64,000 bases of DNA from Cyclobacteriaceae bacterium (GTDB lineage Bacteria; Bacteroidota; Bacteroidia; Cytophagales; Cyclobacteriaceae): positions 124,001 through 188,000 of the forward strand of contig JAEUUG010000016.1 in the NCBI GenBank assembly GCA_016787565.1, written 5' to 3'. The notes beneath the pieces were generated by a model. That model did no database searches and was not told where the DNA came from. It worked only from the letters and a program-made list of their open reading frames with translations. A program made the position numbers and the translations under genes. Numbering within the stretch: the stretch's first letter is position 1; each line of letters opens with the position of its first letter. This document shows positions 7,232 to 16,513 of the stretch, piece by piece.

Positions 7232-10200
7232 TCAGAAGTCGAACCCGATCGTAAGCATTCCGCGTGGGTTGCTTACCTGGTAATTCGTAACCGGCCAGGC
7301 CAGATCGAATTTCAGGTAGTAACCAAACACCACTGTACGAACACCCAATCCATAGCTATATAACCAGGGGTTCAAATAGTTCTTGATACGCGCTTCAAAC
7401 GTCTGGCCGCTTTTGATTACATCGTAACTCACACTCGTTTCGCTGGAGAAAGGCGGCTTGCCCGACCAACTCGTACCGATGTCGTAAAAGGCTGTGAACT
7501 GAAGATTACGGAAGAAATTAGAAGAAATAGGTGAATTGGATAATGCCCTGACCAACGGCACCCGCAGTTCAGCATTGAACAACATGACATTATTTCCAAA
7601 GAGCGTAGCATAATCGAAACCACGCAGGTTAGTGGCATACTCCACAAAAAGAACGTCCTGATTTTCAGCGGCAACGCCCAATGGATTATCGTCACCTTCG
7701 CTGGTTGTTCCGTCTAAGTACGTGTTATTGAAAGCCCAGTTATTCATACCCCCGAGCAAATATTTCTTAGGCGAGTTGCCAAAGAAAGAGCCTGCAAAAC
7801 CGCGCATGGCAAATACTATTTCCTTATAAATTTTCTGGTAATGACGAATATCCACCGACACTTTACTGAAACTCAGGTCGGCATTATTAATACCCTGCTG
7901 ATGCACAAAACTTATTTTTCCCCGCGTACCTTCCATCAGGTTCATGCCCGTGGCAATAGCGTTATCAAAAATGATTTCGGAGGTAGCGCCAGCGTAATAA
8001 TTATCGGTAGGTGTAAAGGTTGGTTTAGCCACACCATTCACCGGGCCCAGGTTGATGGAATGGGCTACAGAACCAAAGGGCTTCAAGGTAAAGCGAATCC
8101 GATCGCTTACCGGAACAGAAGCTCCAAACTCAAATCTATTGAGCGAGTACTGGTAAATATTGCCATTGGAGTAAGGTTCCCAACGGATAGCCCGTCTGTC
8201 GTAACGGGTGCTGAAGTCAATGAAAGCTGGCAGGTAATGAAATTCAGCATATACATCGCTATTCCGTAGATCAATGGTGGTCATTAATCCTCCATTAAAA
8301 CGATAGTTTTCGAGCATGTCATTCATTTGTGTTTCAATCAGAATGCCCATACCGCGCATCGGATCGATCACAAAAGAGGTCACGAGGTTATCCTTACTAA
8401 ATTTAGACTCATACGGGAAAGGCCCGGTGATGCGGCTTTTATCGCGTGCTTTTACATAGCGGCTTAAAAAAGTATCGCCTGGTTGTTTTTCTTTTGCCAC
8501 CTCATCTTCAAACTTGTAATTATCAGTATTCACCACCGATTCCTTCTTCTTTATCTCCTGTTGTGTTTTGCTTTCCTCGTCAAACTGATAGTTGTCGGTA
8601 TTGACTACATTTTTATTGATGATAACGGTATCTGGCTTACTGATGGTGACCGAATCAGTTTTGAGAATAGCCTGGGGTTTTTGCGTAACCGTGTCCTTTT
8701 GTTGTGCTTCCTTCAACCGGGCATTCAGTAAGTCTTTAATGCTCATGTTTTTATTGTCCTTCTCTTCCACTTTTCTCCGTTCACGGATAACACGTGCCTG
8801 TTGCAATTCTTTTCTTCGGGTAGGAGGTGTGAAAACCTGGCGGTTCAGATTAAAATTATGGTTCACAAAAACATTCTGACTTCTGTCGCGACTCGTTACA
8901 TAGGCCAGCGTATTGGTGTTAAAGTTCAAATCAAAATTGGTAATGCTTGACGAAAAATTGGTGATCTGCGAATAGATACCGGTAGCACGGTTATACTTGA
9001 AAAGGTTAACGATTCCACGCTGATCACTGAGGTAAACAACATTGTATTCATCTAAAGCAAGCGGAGCAAAATCCTTACTAAGCGTGTTGGTAATCTTTTT
9101 TAATAAGTTGGTGGTACTGTCCAGGTCGAACATGAACAAGTTGTAATTGTCGGTGAGTTGGGCGAAATCTGGTTTCCGCGAAGTGCGAAGCGAATCGGTA
9201 GTTCGATTTGAACTGAATACAATACGGTTTGTTCCTGGAATAAAGGAGGGATCAAGATCATCGTATAAATCGTTGGTCAGCCTTCTTACCCGGTCTCTGC
9301 GCGAGCTGATCAGAAACAAATCATTTCTTCCTTCGAAATCGGCACTCAATACAGCCAGCCGGCCATTGCCTGAAAAACTTATGCTCCGAACGTTACTGAA
9401 CTTATCCAGTTCGCGTGGAAGTTTTGTGCGGGTACTCAGATCGTAGAGCCAGAATACGTATTCGCCATTCTTCACACCAATTACGCCAAGCGTGTGATCA
9501 TCAGCCCAACTGATAATAGGCAAGCGATAATCAACTTGCTGTTTGATTACTTTAATGCCCCCCGAAATAATTGTTCTTTCCTTACCATTTTCAAGCGAAC
9601 GCACTTTAACAATGTAGCGCCCCCTGTCATTTTCGGCATACGCAATATAGCGGCCATCCTGACTCAGCTTTACAGTTGTGAATACGGGTGTTTTTTTATG
9701 TTGATTGGTAAAGTTGGTAGAGTCGGCTGGCACTACATACGACTTACTCACGCTGGCTTCCATATCCGCGTAGTATTTAAACCATTCCATCATGAGTTGC
9801 CGGAAACTGATGCCGAGGGTAATCAAAACGCTTTTCTCTTCGTTGCGGGTTATCCGGGTATAGTTGAGGATATTTCCAACTGAACTCTTTCCGTATTTTT
9901 CGGCAATGTAGTTCCACATCGACTGCCCAGCGAAAGCCGCTTCGGGCCCGGTTAGTTTTGTAAGTTTTTTGGCCTTGCGGGAACGTATAATCTGCCGGAT
10001 GTTGTCATCCATCTCTGCACTCCATCCTTTCGAAACATAGAGTGATGCCCCATCCACAAACCAATCGGGCAAATTCATCAGAATAGAGCTTTGAAAAATA
10101 TCTTTCAGGTTGCCCCCGAACATCATCTCATTCACCATGAGCTCCGAGATTTTAAAGAGCAGTTCTTCTTTAAACTCCTGCACCGTTCCCGGGTTGGCAA

Positions 10201-10585
10201 CTTCAACGTAAGGCTTGATAAATTCAATTTCTCCGTTAACGGTGTACTGTGTACGGTTCAGCCCTACGTTGCTTTGGCGCAAATCGGAAAGCGAATTATA
10301 AATAAAAACCTTCGTTTTAAAATAAGGAGGATATGCAATCAGATCGGTAATACGATCGAATTCTGCCTCCAGGTAAACAAGTGCTTCCTGTGCGCTCGCC
10401 CTGCGTGCATCGTAATAATAGACATCAAAATTTTCACCACTTAAATATTGCCAGTTGAACTGCCGGTATTGAATTCTGTTTTTTCCAAACACTTCCGGGC
10501 TATAGCTCGTCTGCTGAGCGAAAACCGTAGAGCTTATGGCACTCCACAACACCAATCCTATGATGGCTACACTTCTCACAATCAT
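7232..10585 (-). CDS. TolB-like outer-membrane fusion: peptidase-MA-like domain, beta-propeller and C-terminal barrel
   Basis: About 1117 residues with a signal peptide ending near TVFAQQ. Residues 40-290 resemble the peptidase-MA fold (WFVDGASLYVS near the end), but the HExxH expected in active members is not visible. Residues 300-600 hold TolB/WD-like propeller blades (e.g. DLDPSFIPGTNRIVFSSNR). A low-complexity linker near 640-720 repeats VNTDNY twice. The C-terminal third looks like a BamA/surface-antigen barrel and ends GMLTIGFDF with terminal Phe. Likely an outer-membrane assembly or scaffold protein. The ATG at 10585 makes an ATGA overlap with the upstream oxidoreductase stop; an alternative ATG lies at 10606. 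Confidence 0.8.
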   Translation of the reverse strand: MIVRSVAIIGLVLWSAISSTVFAQQTSYSPEVFGKNRIQYRQFNWQYLSGENFDVYYYDARRASAQEALVYLEAEFDRITDLIAYPPYFKTKVFIYNSLSDLRQSNVGLNRTQYTVNGEIEFIKPYVEVANPGTVQEFKEELLFKISELMVNEMMFGGNLKDIFQSSILMNLPDWFVDGASLYVSKGWSAEMDDNIRQIIRSRKAKKLTKLTGPEAAFAGQSMWNYIAEKYGKSSVGNILNYTRITRNEEKSVLITLGISFRQLMMEWFKYYADMEASVSKSYVVPADSTNFTNQHKKTPVFTTVKLSQDGRYIAYAENDRGRYIVKVRSLENGKERTIISGGIKVIKQQVDYRLPIISWADDHTLGVIGVKNGEYVFWLYDLSTRTKLPRELDKFSNVRSISFSGNGRLAVLSADFEGRNDLFLISSRRDRVRRLTNDLYDDLDPSFIPGTNRIVFSSNRTTDSLRTSRKPDFAQLTDNYNLFMFDLDSTTNLLKKITNTLSKDFAPLALDEYNVVYLSDQRGIVNLFKYNRATGIYSQITNFSSSITNFDLNFNTNTLAYVTSRDRSQNVFVNHNFNLNRQVFTPPTRRKELQQARVIRERRKVEEKDNKNMSIKDLLNARLKEAQQKDTVTQKPQAILKTDSVTISKPDTVIINKNVVNTDNYQFDEESKTQQEIKKKESVVNTDNYKFEDEVAKEKQPGDTFLSRYVKARDKSRITGPFPYESKFSKDNLVTSFVIDPMRGMGILIETQMNDMLENYRFNGGLMTTIDLRNSDVYAEFHYLPAFIDFSTRYDRRAIRWEPYSNGNIYQYSLNRFEFGASVPVSDRIRFTLKPFGSVAHSINLGPVNGVAKPTFTPTDNYYAGATSEIIFDNAIATGMNLMEGTRGKISFVHQQGINNADLSFSKVSVDIRHYQKIYKEIVFAMRGFAGSFFGNSPKKYLLGGMNNWAFNNTYLDGTTSEGDDNPLGVAAENQDVLFVEYATNLRGFDYATLFGNNVMLFNAELRVPLVRALSNSPISSNFFRNLQFTAFYDIGTSWSGKPPFSSETSVSYDVIKSGQTFEARIKNYLNPWLYSYGLGVRTVVFGYYLKFDLAWPVTNYQVSNPRGMLTIGFDF

Positions 10586-11661
10586 ACTATTTTTGGAACT
10601 GACCAATATACTGATTTATACCGACTAACATCTACCGCATTGTTTAACGTTCCGCTATTCTCCAACGAACGGATTAAAACGTCCGAAAAATAAGGAGCCA
10701 GGCTCACACCTTTGGTACCTAAACCGTTAAAAACAGCTAAAGGTTTTAAATCAGGATGTTGCCCCATGATGGGTCTGCGGTCGGGTGTGGTCGGGCGGAA
10801 ACCCCAATCCTGCCCAATCACCCTAAAGGGAAAAGAAATGAGCTGACCCAGCTTCTCTTCAAGTTCCCTCCGGGCCAAATCTGTACAAACCTCACTCCTA
10901 TCCTGGAAAAAGTAGGTCGCACCCACCCTGAAGTGCTTATTCACACCAGCCGGAACAATATAAACACCGCGATTAATGACATATGCTGTTTCAACATCTG
11001 CTGAAATGGAAATGGTCTCACCCTTCAAGGGCCTGATCGGAATCCATTCAAACCACCTGGATTGCCGTGTACCCTGACAGAAAATTATTCGCGGTGCCGT
11101 CCATCCATTGTATTCTACGTGGGATGTGTCGATTTTCAAACTCTCTTCCGTAAAATCCTCCTCCAGAAAAGTACCCTCACGGGAAATCCATTGCCGCACG
11201 GACAGGATGTATTCGGTTGTATTCAGATACCCGCATTGTTGCACTACAAGTCCGCCATCCGGATCATTTACCTGTGGCACTGTTGAATGCGTAAAAACTT
11301 CTGACACATAGGACTTGAACGCCACATCTGCACTTCTGGCCATCCATTCATTTTGTTCTTCAATGGAAATAAAAGGCCTGTATAGTGGCGTGGGATAAAA
11401 AAAACTCGTCTTGCAAACACTTTCTACCTCGCGGTAAAATTGGTGCAGGTAAGGAAAGACTTCATCGGCCATCCAGGTTTTGACCATTTTCTTACCGGTG
11501 ATGGGGTTAAATAGTCCCGCGGCAATTCGTGAGGAGTTATTCTTTGCGGGTTGATCGATTACCAGAATTTTTTTTCCGCGCCTTAGTAACTGAACAGCAA
11601 CGGCCGAACCGGCCAATCCTTGTCCGATAATGATATAGTCAACTTTTCGATTTGTCGTCAT
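10582..11661 (-). CDS. FAD-dependent oxidoreductase, D-amino-acid-oxidase/DadA family
   Basis: 359 residues from the ATG at 11661. The N-terminus has the Rossmann FAD motif YIIIGQGLAGSAVAVQLL with an acidic residue at strand-2 end (VIDQP). The middle region and the C-terminal GLGTKGVSLAPYFSD are typical of DAO-type enzymes that oxidise amines or amino acids; substrate is not inferable. The open frame reaches 11691, but the extra 10 residues do not resemble the FAD-binding start, so the MTTNRKVDY start is preferred. It overlaps the start of the TolB-like gene, suggesting translational coupling. It is divergent from the MBL hydrolase at 11738. Confidence 0.88.
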   Translation of the reverse strand: MTTNRKVDYIIIGQGLAGSAVAVQLLRRGKKILVIDQPAKNNSSRIAAGLFNPITGKKMVKTWMADEVFPYLHQFYREVESVCKTSFFYPTPLYRPFISIEEQNEWMARSADVAFKSYVSEVFTHSTVPQVNDPDGGLVVQQCGYLNTTEYILSVRQWISREGTFLEEDFTEESLKIDTSHVEYNGWTAPRIIFCQGTRQSRWFEWIPIRPLKGETISISADVETAYVINRGVYIVPAGVNKHFRVGATYFFQDRSEVCTDLARRELEEKLGQLISFPFRVIGQDWGFRPTTPDRRPIMGQHPDLKPLAVFNGLGTKGVSLAPYFSDVLIRSLENSGTLNNAVDVSRYKSVYWSVPKIV

Positions 11662-11718
11662 GCTGAATAAAGCCTCATAAAATTGACACAATTATCTGGC
11701 CTCCCGTAAAATTCAGCC

Positions 11719-11726
11719 TATTTTTG
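11719..11726 (+). promoter_or_regulatory. probable -7 box (TATTTTTG) for the MBL-pssA-porU run
   Basis: Plus strand TATTTTTG matches TAnnTTTG and ends 11 bases before the ATG at 11738, implying a leader of only about 6 bases. No TTG at 17-23 base spacing upstream, so the call rests on the -7 element alone. Confidence 0.45.
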
Positions 11727-11737
11727 GAACTGAAATT

Positions 11738-12391
11738 ATGCCTATGCAGATAAAATGCCTGGTGTTCAATCCGTTTCAGGAAAACACCTATGTCGTGTAT
11801 GACGAAACAGGAGAGTGTCTTGTAATTGACCCGGGGTGTTATGATAAAGAAGAACAGCACGAACTGACAGCGTTTATCGAAGCAAACGGACTTACCGTAA
11901 AATTATTGCTGAATACACATTGCCACATCGATCACGTATTGGGTAATCATTTTGTGAAAGAGAAATACAACGTAAACCTGTTGATCGAAGCGCGTGATGA
12001 GGTGGTCTTGAATGCCGTGAAAGCCTATGCTCCGAATTATGGTTTTCATCAATATGCCGAAGCCCATCCGGATGGCTATCTCCTGGAAGGAGAGACCGTT
12101 TCCGTTGGGCACCAAGAGTTTGAAATTATCTTTGTGCCCGGACATTCACCCGGTCATGTCGCTTTCTACAATCCAACAGAAAAAGTATTGATCGGTGGCG
12201 ATGTTCTGTTTCGCAATAGCATCGGCAGAACGGATCTTCCGGGCGGGAATTTCGATATTCTAATCAACAGCATTCATCAAAAATTATTCACACTGCCCAA
12301 TGATGTTACGGTTTATCCGGGTCACGGAGAAGCCACTACGATTGGCTATGAGAAAAAAAATAATCCATTTTGCGCCTTACCACTCAGCTGA
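11738..12391 (+). CDS. MBL-fold metallohydrolase, glyoxalase-II-like
   Basis: 217 residues, cytoplasmic. The zinc motif THCHIDH (residues 60-66) is the HxHxDH signature. Further ligands are seen in PGHSPGHVAF, GGDVLFRNSIGRTDLPGG and a final YPGHGEATTIG. This arrangement is typical of small hydroxyacylglutathione-hydrolase-like proteins that hydrolyse thioesters; true substrate unknown. It is the first gene of a tight co-directional run: pssA begins 7 bases after its stop, then porU, porV and an M16 protein. A TAnnTTTG box sits just before the start. Confidence 0.9.
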   Translation: MPMQIKCLVFNPFQENTYVVYDETGECLVIDPGCYDKEEQHELTAFIEANGLTVKLLLNTHCHIDHVLGNHFVKEKYNVNLLIEARDEVVLNAVKAYAPNYGFHQYAEAHPDGYLLEGETVSVGHQEFEIIFVPGHSPGHVAFYNPTEKVLIGGDVLFRNSIGRTDLPGGNFDILINSIHQKLFTLPNDVTVYPGHGEATTIGYEKKNNPFCALPLS

Positions 12392-12397
12392 TACCCC

Positions 12398-13072
12398 ATG
12401 CTTAAGCATCTTCCTAATTTTTTAACCTGCTGTAACCTGTTGTGTGGTTGCCTGGGTGTTGTGTTTCTGCTGGAGGGAAGATCCATTCCGGCAGCATATT
12501 TCATCTGGGCTGCCTGTGTGTTTGATTTTTTTGATGGTTTCGCTGCCCGGTTGTTACACGTTAGCTCGCCTATTGGCAAAGAACTTGATTCGCTTGCCGA
12601 CATGGTTAGTTTTGGACTCTTACCGGCTACCGTGATGTATGTTCTTTTAAAAGGATCTTCTTCATACGAAATTCTCCCTTTCATTGCCTTCGCCATTGCC
12701 GTGTTTTCTGCCCTTCGTTTGGCTATCTTCAACATAGACGAAACACAGCGCGATTCTTTTAAAGGCTTACCCACCCCAGCCAATGCCTTGTTCATTTCAG
12801 CCTTACCCCTTATTCGTGAATCAACAGGCGATTGGTTATTTCAGGATTGGGTGTTGGTCGGCATTACCATAGTTTTTTCATTGCTTTTGGTATCCCCATT
12901 CGAGTTGTTCGCATTAAAATTCAAGAATTTCTCCTGGGCTGATAACAAAATCAGGTTTACTTTCCTTTTCATTTCGGTATTACTGTTGGTTGGTCTGCAA
13001 CTCGTGGCCATTCCCCTGATTATACTTGGGTATATTGCACTTTCGTTAGGTGTTCGGTTGGTTTCGAAATAG
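12398..13072 (+). CDS. pssA: CDP-diacylglycerol--serine O-phosphatidyltransferase
   Basis: 224 residues, about six to seven membrane segments. It carries the CDP-alcohol phosphatidyltransferase signature DG(x2)AR(x8)G(x3)D(x3)D, seen as DGFAARLLHVSSPIGKELD followed by SLAD. It makes phosphatidylserine from CDP-diacylglycerol and serine, the precursor of phosphatidylethanolamine. The start is 7 bases past the MBL hydrolase stop, and porU begins 20 bases after its own stop, so it lies inside the type IX secretion run. Length and motif fit the integral-membrane (Bacillus-type) synthase. Confidence 0.93.
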   Translation: MLKHLPNFLTCCNLLCGCLGVVFLLEGRSIPAAYFIWAACVFDFFDGFAARLLHVSSPIGKELDSLADMVSFGLLPATVMYVLLKGSSSYEILPFIAFAIAVFSALRLAIFNIDETQRDSFKGLPTPANALFISALPLIRESTGDWLFQDWVLVGITIVFSLLLVSPFELFALKFKNFSWADNKIRFTFLFISVLLLVGLQLVAIPLIILGYIALSLGVRLVSK

Positions 13073-13092
13073 CGTTAAATAAAACTTACAGA

Positions 13093-16000
13093 GTGACAAT
13101 CCGGTCAGGCATACGCACTTTATTAGGAACTATGCTGATGCTTTCCTTCACTGGAGTAGCAGCACAGGAGTCTGTTTTGCGATCGGGAAACATTTACAAA
13201 CTAGCTGTTGAGAAAACTGGCGTTTACAAAATCAGTTACGATCTCCTGAAAAAAATAGGTATTGATCCGGATAAAACCGATCCACGGAAAATAAAATTAT
13301 ATGGCTATGGCGGAGGCATGTTAGCACAAGCCAACAGTGCAGCGCGGCCAGCCGATTTGCCTGAAACATCCGTTTACATTGCGGGCGAAGGTGATGGGAA
13401 GTTCGATAAGAGTGATTACATTTTGTTTTATGCGGAGGGCCCCGATGAAGTTGAATTTAATCCGGTAAAGGAAGTATTCCGATACGAACATAATCTATAT
13501 GCCGAGAAGAATTTCTATTTCATCACCGTGTCCGAAGATGCAGGCAAGCGCGTAACTGTACGAGAAAGTGATAGTGGAAATTTCCCTGTGGTTGATTCAT
13601 TCAACGATTTTTATTTTCACGAACTGGATACGTACAATGAATTGAAATCCGGGCGAGATTGGTTTGGTGAAAAGTTTGACCTCACAACAGAGCGATCCTT
13701 TACGTTCGATGCTCCCGGTATACTCGAGAATACCACCATCAAATGGGTAAGTGATGTCATGGCGCAATCCTATTCCGGTTCTTCCTTCAAATTGTTCTTT
13801 AACAACACCGAAGTATTTCAACAAACTGTTTTACCTATTCCAAACTCCCGGTATGCTGTTAAGGGTGCAGACAGACGTGATACCCTTGCGTTCAACGCCA
13901 ATACAGTTGCAGCATCTTCACGAACGACACAGGAAATTAAATACCAGTACATCAAAAGTGCGGGCCGTTCCATCGGCTACCTGGATTTTTTTCTGATCAG
14001 TTTCAAGCGGAAATTATCGCTGTATGGCGATCAGACTATTTTTCAATCCAGCGAAAGCCTGCAGCACGCCACAACACAATTCAAACTCACACAGGTTCCA
14101 TCAACCAGTTTCATTTGGGATATCACCAATCCACAGGAGCCCGTCATTCAATCGTTCTTCCACGCAGCCGGCACGTCAACATTTTCAACCAGCACAACAT
14201 CGCTGAAACAATTTATTCTGTTCAATGAAAAAATTCCTGCTCCTGAGTTTATCGAAAAAGTGCCTAATCAGAATTTACATGGCTTCAATACACCAAATTT
14301 TATCATCATTACCCACCCTGATTTTTTACCACAAGCCACGCAGTTAGCCAATCACCGCCAACAGCATAACCAATGGACAACAGCGGTCGTTGTAGTCGGG
14401 CAGATTTTTAACGAATTCTCTTCCGGGCGCCAGGATGTTTCGGCCCTTCGGGATTTTATCAAATACTTACGCGACAAAAATCCCGGAGCACTAAAGGCTG
14501 TTTTGCTCTTTGGGCGTGGATCGTATGATTATAAAAATCGCGTAAGCAACAATACCAACTTTGTACCCACGTACGAATCGCGCAATTCGCTTCACCCGCT
14601 TCAAACTTATTCCAGCGATGATTATTTCGGATTTTTAGAAAATAACGAAGGCACCTGGGCTGAAGATCCTGCCGTCAATCACACAATGGATATTGGCGTT
14701 GGCAGGTTACCCGTAAAAACAGCATTGGAAGCAATAACCGTAGTAAATAAAATCATCGCGTACGATACGGATAAAAAAACAATGGCGCGCTGGCGAAAAG
14801 AGATAACTTTTGTGGCTGATGACGGCAACATCGATGATGGATTCTCACGCGAACACCAGAACCAATCCAACATTCTGGCCGATTTTATTGAAGCCAATCA
14901 TCCTGCCTTTGATACGCGGAAGTTTTTCATGGGAACCTATCAAAAAGAAACACGGCCCAGCGGAGACGTTGTTCCGCAAATGAATAAAGACATTGTCGAC
15001 ATCTTTAACCGCGGCTCGCTCATCATTAACTTTACAGGACATGGATCTGAGCGCGTCTGGACTGATGAGCGCATCTTTTCTGATTTCACCATTCCTGAAC
15101 TCGTAAATAAAACGTATCCCTTTCTCGTAACGGCTACGTGCGAATTTGGCCGGCAAGATGATCCCTCGCAAATTTCAAGTGCAGAGTTGATTGTAACAAA
15201 GGCTGATGGAGGTGCCATCGGACTTGTTACCACCGCAAGACCTGTAAATTCTAGTACAAACTTTGGCTTGAACAGCGCTTTTTACGATGCCGTATTTGAT
15301 CGTGAAGACGGGCAGTACCTCACGCTGGGTGAAATTTTTCGCAGAACAAAAAATGGAAGTACAAGCGGGGTGGCTAATCGGAATTTTTCATTGCTTGCCG
15401 ATCCTTCGTTATTGCTGGCTATGCCACAGCATCAGGCTGTTATCACCGAAATTAAAACAGCAACCGGATCAAGTACCCTCAGTGCACGTTCTACAGTAAT
15501 CGTGAAGGGCGAAGTTCAGGATTCAGAAGGCAACATTCTCACCAACTTTACTGGAATATTAGAAGCTACTTTATTCGATAAGAAAACTGATTTTGTAACC
15601 ATTGGAAAAAATAACCCGGCCTTTCAATTCGATCAATGGTTCAATTCGCTTTTCCGCGGAAAAGCAAATGTGAAAAATGGAACATTTCAATTTGAATTTA
15701 TTCTTCCCAAAAATATTGCCTATGAAACCGGCCCGGGAAAACTGAGTGTGTATGCGCGCGATGCTTCATTACAAGTTGATGCTGCGGGCTATGCGTTAGA
15801 TTTTGTTATTGGGCAAAGTGAGGTGAATCCCGCCATCGATAACACGTCACCAACACTTGCGCTATTTATGGGTGATACAACGTTTATCAACGGAGGAATT
15901 ACCAGTCCGGATACCGAGCTCGTTGTTCGATTGAAAGACGCCAGCGGCATTAATATCTCCAGCTATGGGATTGGAAATGATATTATTGCTGTACTCGATA

Positions 16001-16500
16001 ATGACGGAGAAATTTTTATTCTGAACGATTACTATCAGGCCAATCCCAATGATTTCACCACAGGGTATATTTACTATCCGCTGAAGGGCCTTCCGGCCGG
16101 AAAGCATACCATTACAGTGAAAGCGTGGGATACCTACAACAACCCTGCAGAAGCTATTATTTACTTTGTTGTAACCGATGGGCAAGGCCTTGTGATAGAA
16201 TCCTTCGGCAATTACCCGAATCCTACTAAACAGGAAACAACCTTCTTTTTTACGCACAATCGTTCGGGAGAGGACCTGGAAACCACTTTTTATCTCTACA
16301 ATTCCACGGGGCAGGTTATTCAGGCCCTTGGGGCTACGGTAACTGAAAGTCCATACAGAGTTGAATTATTGACTTTGGATGTTGAAATCGCTGCTGATAA
16401 AAAATTAACCCCGGGCTTATACCTAGCCCGCCTGGTTGTTCGTTCCTTAGCCGATGGCTCTAAAAATGAGCATGTTACCAAACTTATTATAGTGAATTGA
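13093..16500 (+). CDS. porU: type IX secretion system sortase PorU (C25 peptidase)
   Basis: 1135 residues. PorU removes the C-terminal signal of T9SS cargo and attaches it to anionic LPS at the cell surface. The C25 (gingipain-type) catalytic domain is clear: INFTGHGSERVW with catalytic His at about 650, and VTATCEFGRQDD with catalytic Cys at about 683. The C-terminus (from FGNYPNPT to THLIIVN-like VTKLIIVN) itself resembles a type A sorting domain, as known for PorU. The start is GTG at 13093; the first ATG, at 13132, would truncate the signal peptide. PorV follows 13 bases after the stop, the classic PorU-PorV pairing. Confidence 0.95.
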   Translation: MTIRSGIRTLLGTMLMLSFTGVAAQESVLRSGNIYKLAVEKTGVYKISYDLLKKIGIDPDKTDPRKIKLYGYGGGMLAQANSAARPADLPETSVYIAGEGDGKFDKSDYILFYAEGPDEVEFNPVKEVFRYEHNLYAEKNFYFITVSEDAGKRVTVRESDSGNFPVVDSFNDFYFHELDTYNELKSGRDWFGEKFDLTTERSFTFDAPGILENTTIKWVSDVMAQSYSGSSFKLFFNNTEVFQQTVLPIPNSRYAVKGADRRDTLAFNANTVAASSRTTQEIKYQYIKSAGRSIGYLDFFLISFKRKLSLYGDQTIFQSSESLQHATTQFKLTQVPSTSFIWDITNPQEPVIQSFFHAAGTSTFSTSTTSLKQFILFNEKIPAPEFIEKVPNQNLHGFNTPNFIIITHPDFLPQATQLANHRQQHNQWTTAVVVVGQIFNEFSSGRQDVSALRDFIKYLRDKNPGALKAVLLFGRGSYDYKNRVSNNTNFVPTYESRNSLHPLQTYSSDDYFGFLENNEGTWAEDPAVNHTMDIGVGRLPVKTALEAITVVNKIIAYDTDKKTMARWRKEITFVADDGNIDDGFSREHQNQSNILADFIEANHPAFDTRKFFMGTYQKETRPSGDVVPQMNKDIVDIFNRGSLIINFTGHGSERVWTDERIFSDFTIPELVNKTYPFLVTATCEFGRQDDPSQISSAELIVTKADGGAIGLVTTARPVNSSTNFGLNSAFYDAVFDREDGQYLTLGEIFRRTKNGSTSGVANRNFSLLADPSLLLAMPQHQAVITEIKTATGSSTLSARSTVIVKGEVQDSEGNILTNFTGILEATLFDKKTDFVTIGKNNPAFQFDQWFNSLFRGKANVKNGTFQFEFILPKNIAYETGPGKLSVYARDASLQVDAAGYALDFVIGQSEVNPAIDNTSPTLALFMGDTTFINGGITSPDTELVVRLKDASGINISSYGIGNDIIAVLDNDGEIFILNDYYQANPNDFTTGYIYYPLKGLPAGKHTITVKAWDTYNNPAEAIIYFVVTDGQGLVIESFGNYPNPTKQETTFFFTHNRSGEDLETTFYLYNSTGQVIQALGATVTESPYRVELLTLDVEIAADKKLTPGLYLARLVVRSLADGSKNEHVTKLIIVN

Positions 16501-16501
16501 T

Positions 16502-16509
16502 TATCTTTG
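16502..16509 (+). promoter_or_regulatory. probable internal -7 box (TATCTTTG) before porV
   Basis: A perfect TATCTTTG lies just after the porU stop. A start site about 6 bases on would fall at about 16515, so porV may have its own transcript beside read-through. That transcript would exclude the TTG at 16514 and favour the ATG at 16532. Confidence 0.4.
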
Positions 16510-16513
16510 ACCC

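Noticed and set aside
7841-8269. 142-codon plus-strand ORF antisense to the TolB-like gene
   Set aside because: Shadow of the real minus-strand reading frame; no family-like motif, no start context and it runs through conserved barrel codons.
8520-8610. Repeated VNTDNY coding motif as a DNA repeat or CRISPR-like element
   Set aside because: Only two degenerate copies within a protein linker; protein-level repetition, not an array.
15862-16257. 131-codon minus-strand ORF inside porU
   Set aside because: Lies over the PorU C-terminal sorting-like domain, which is clearly coding on plus.
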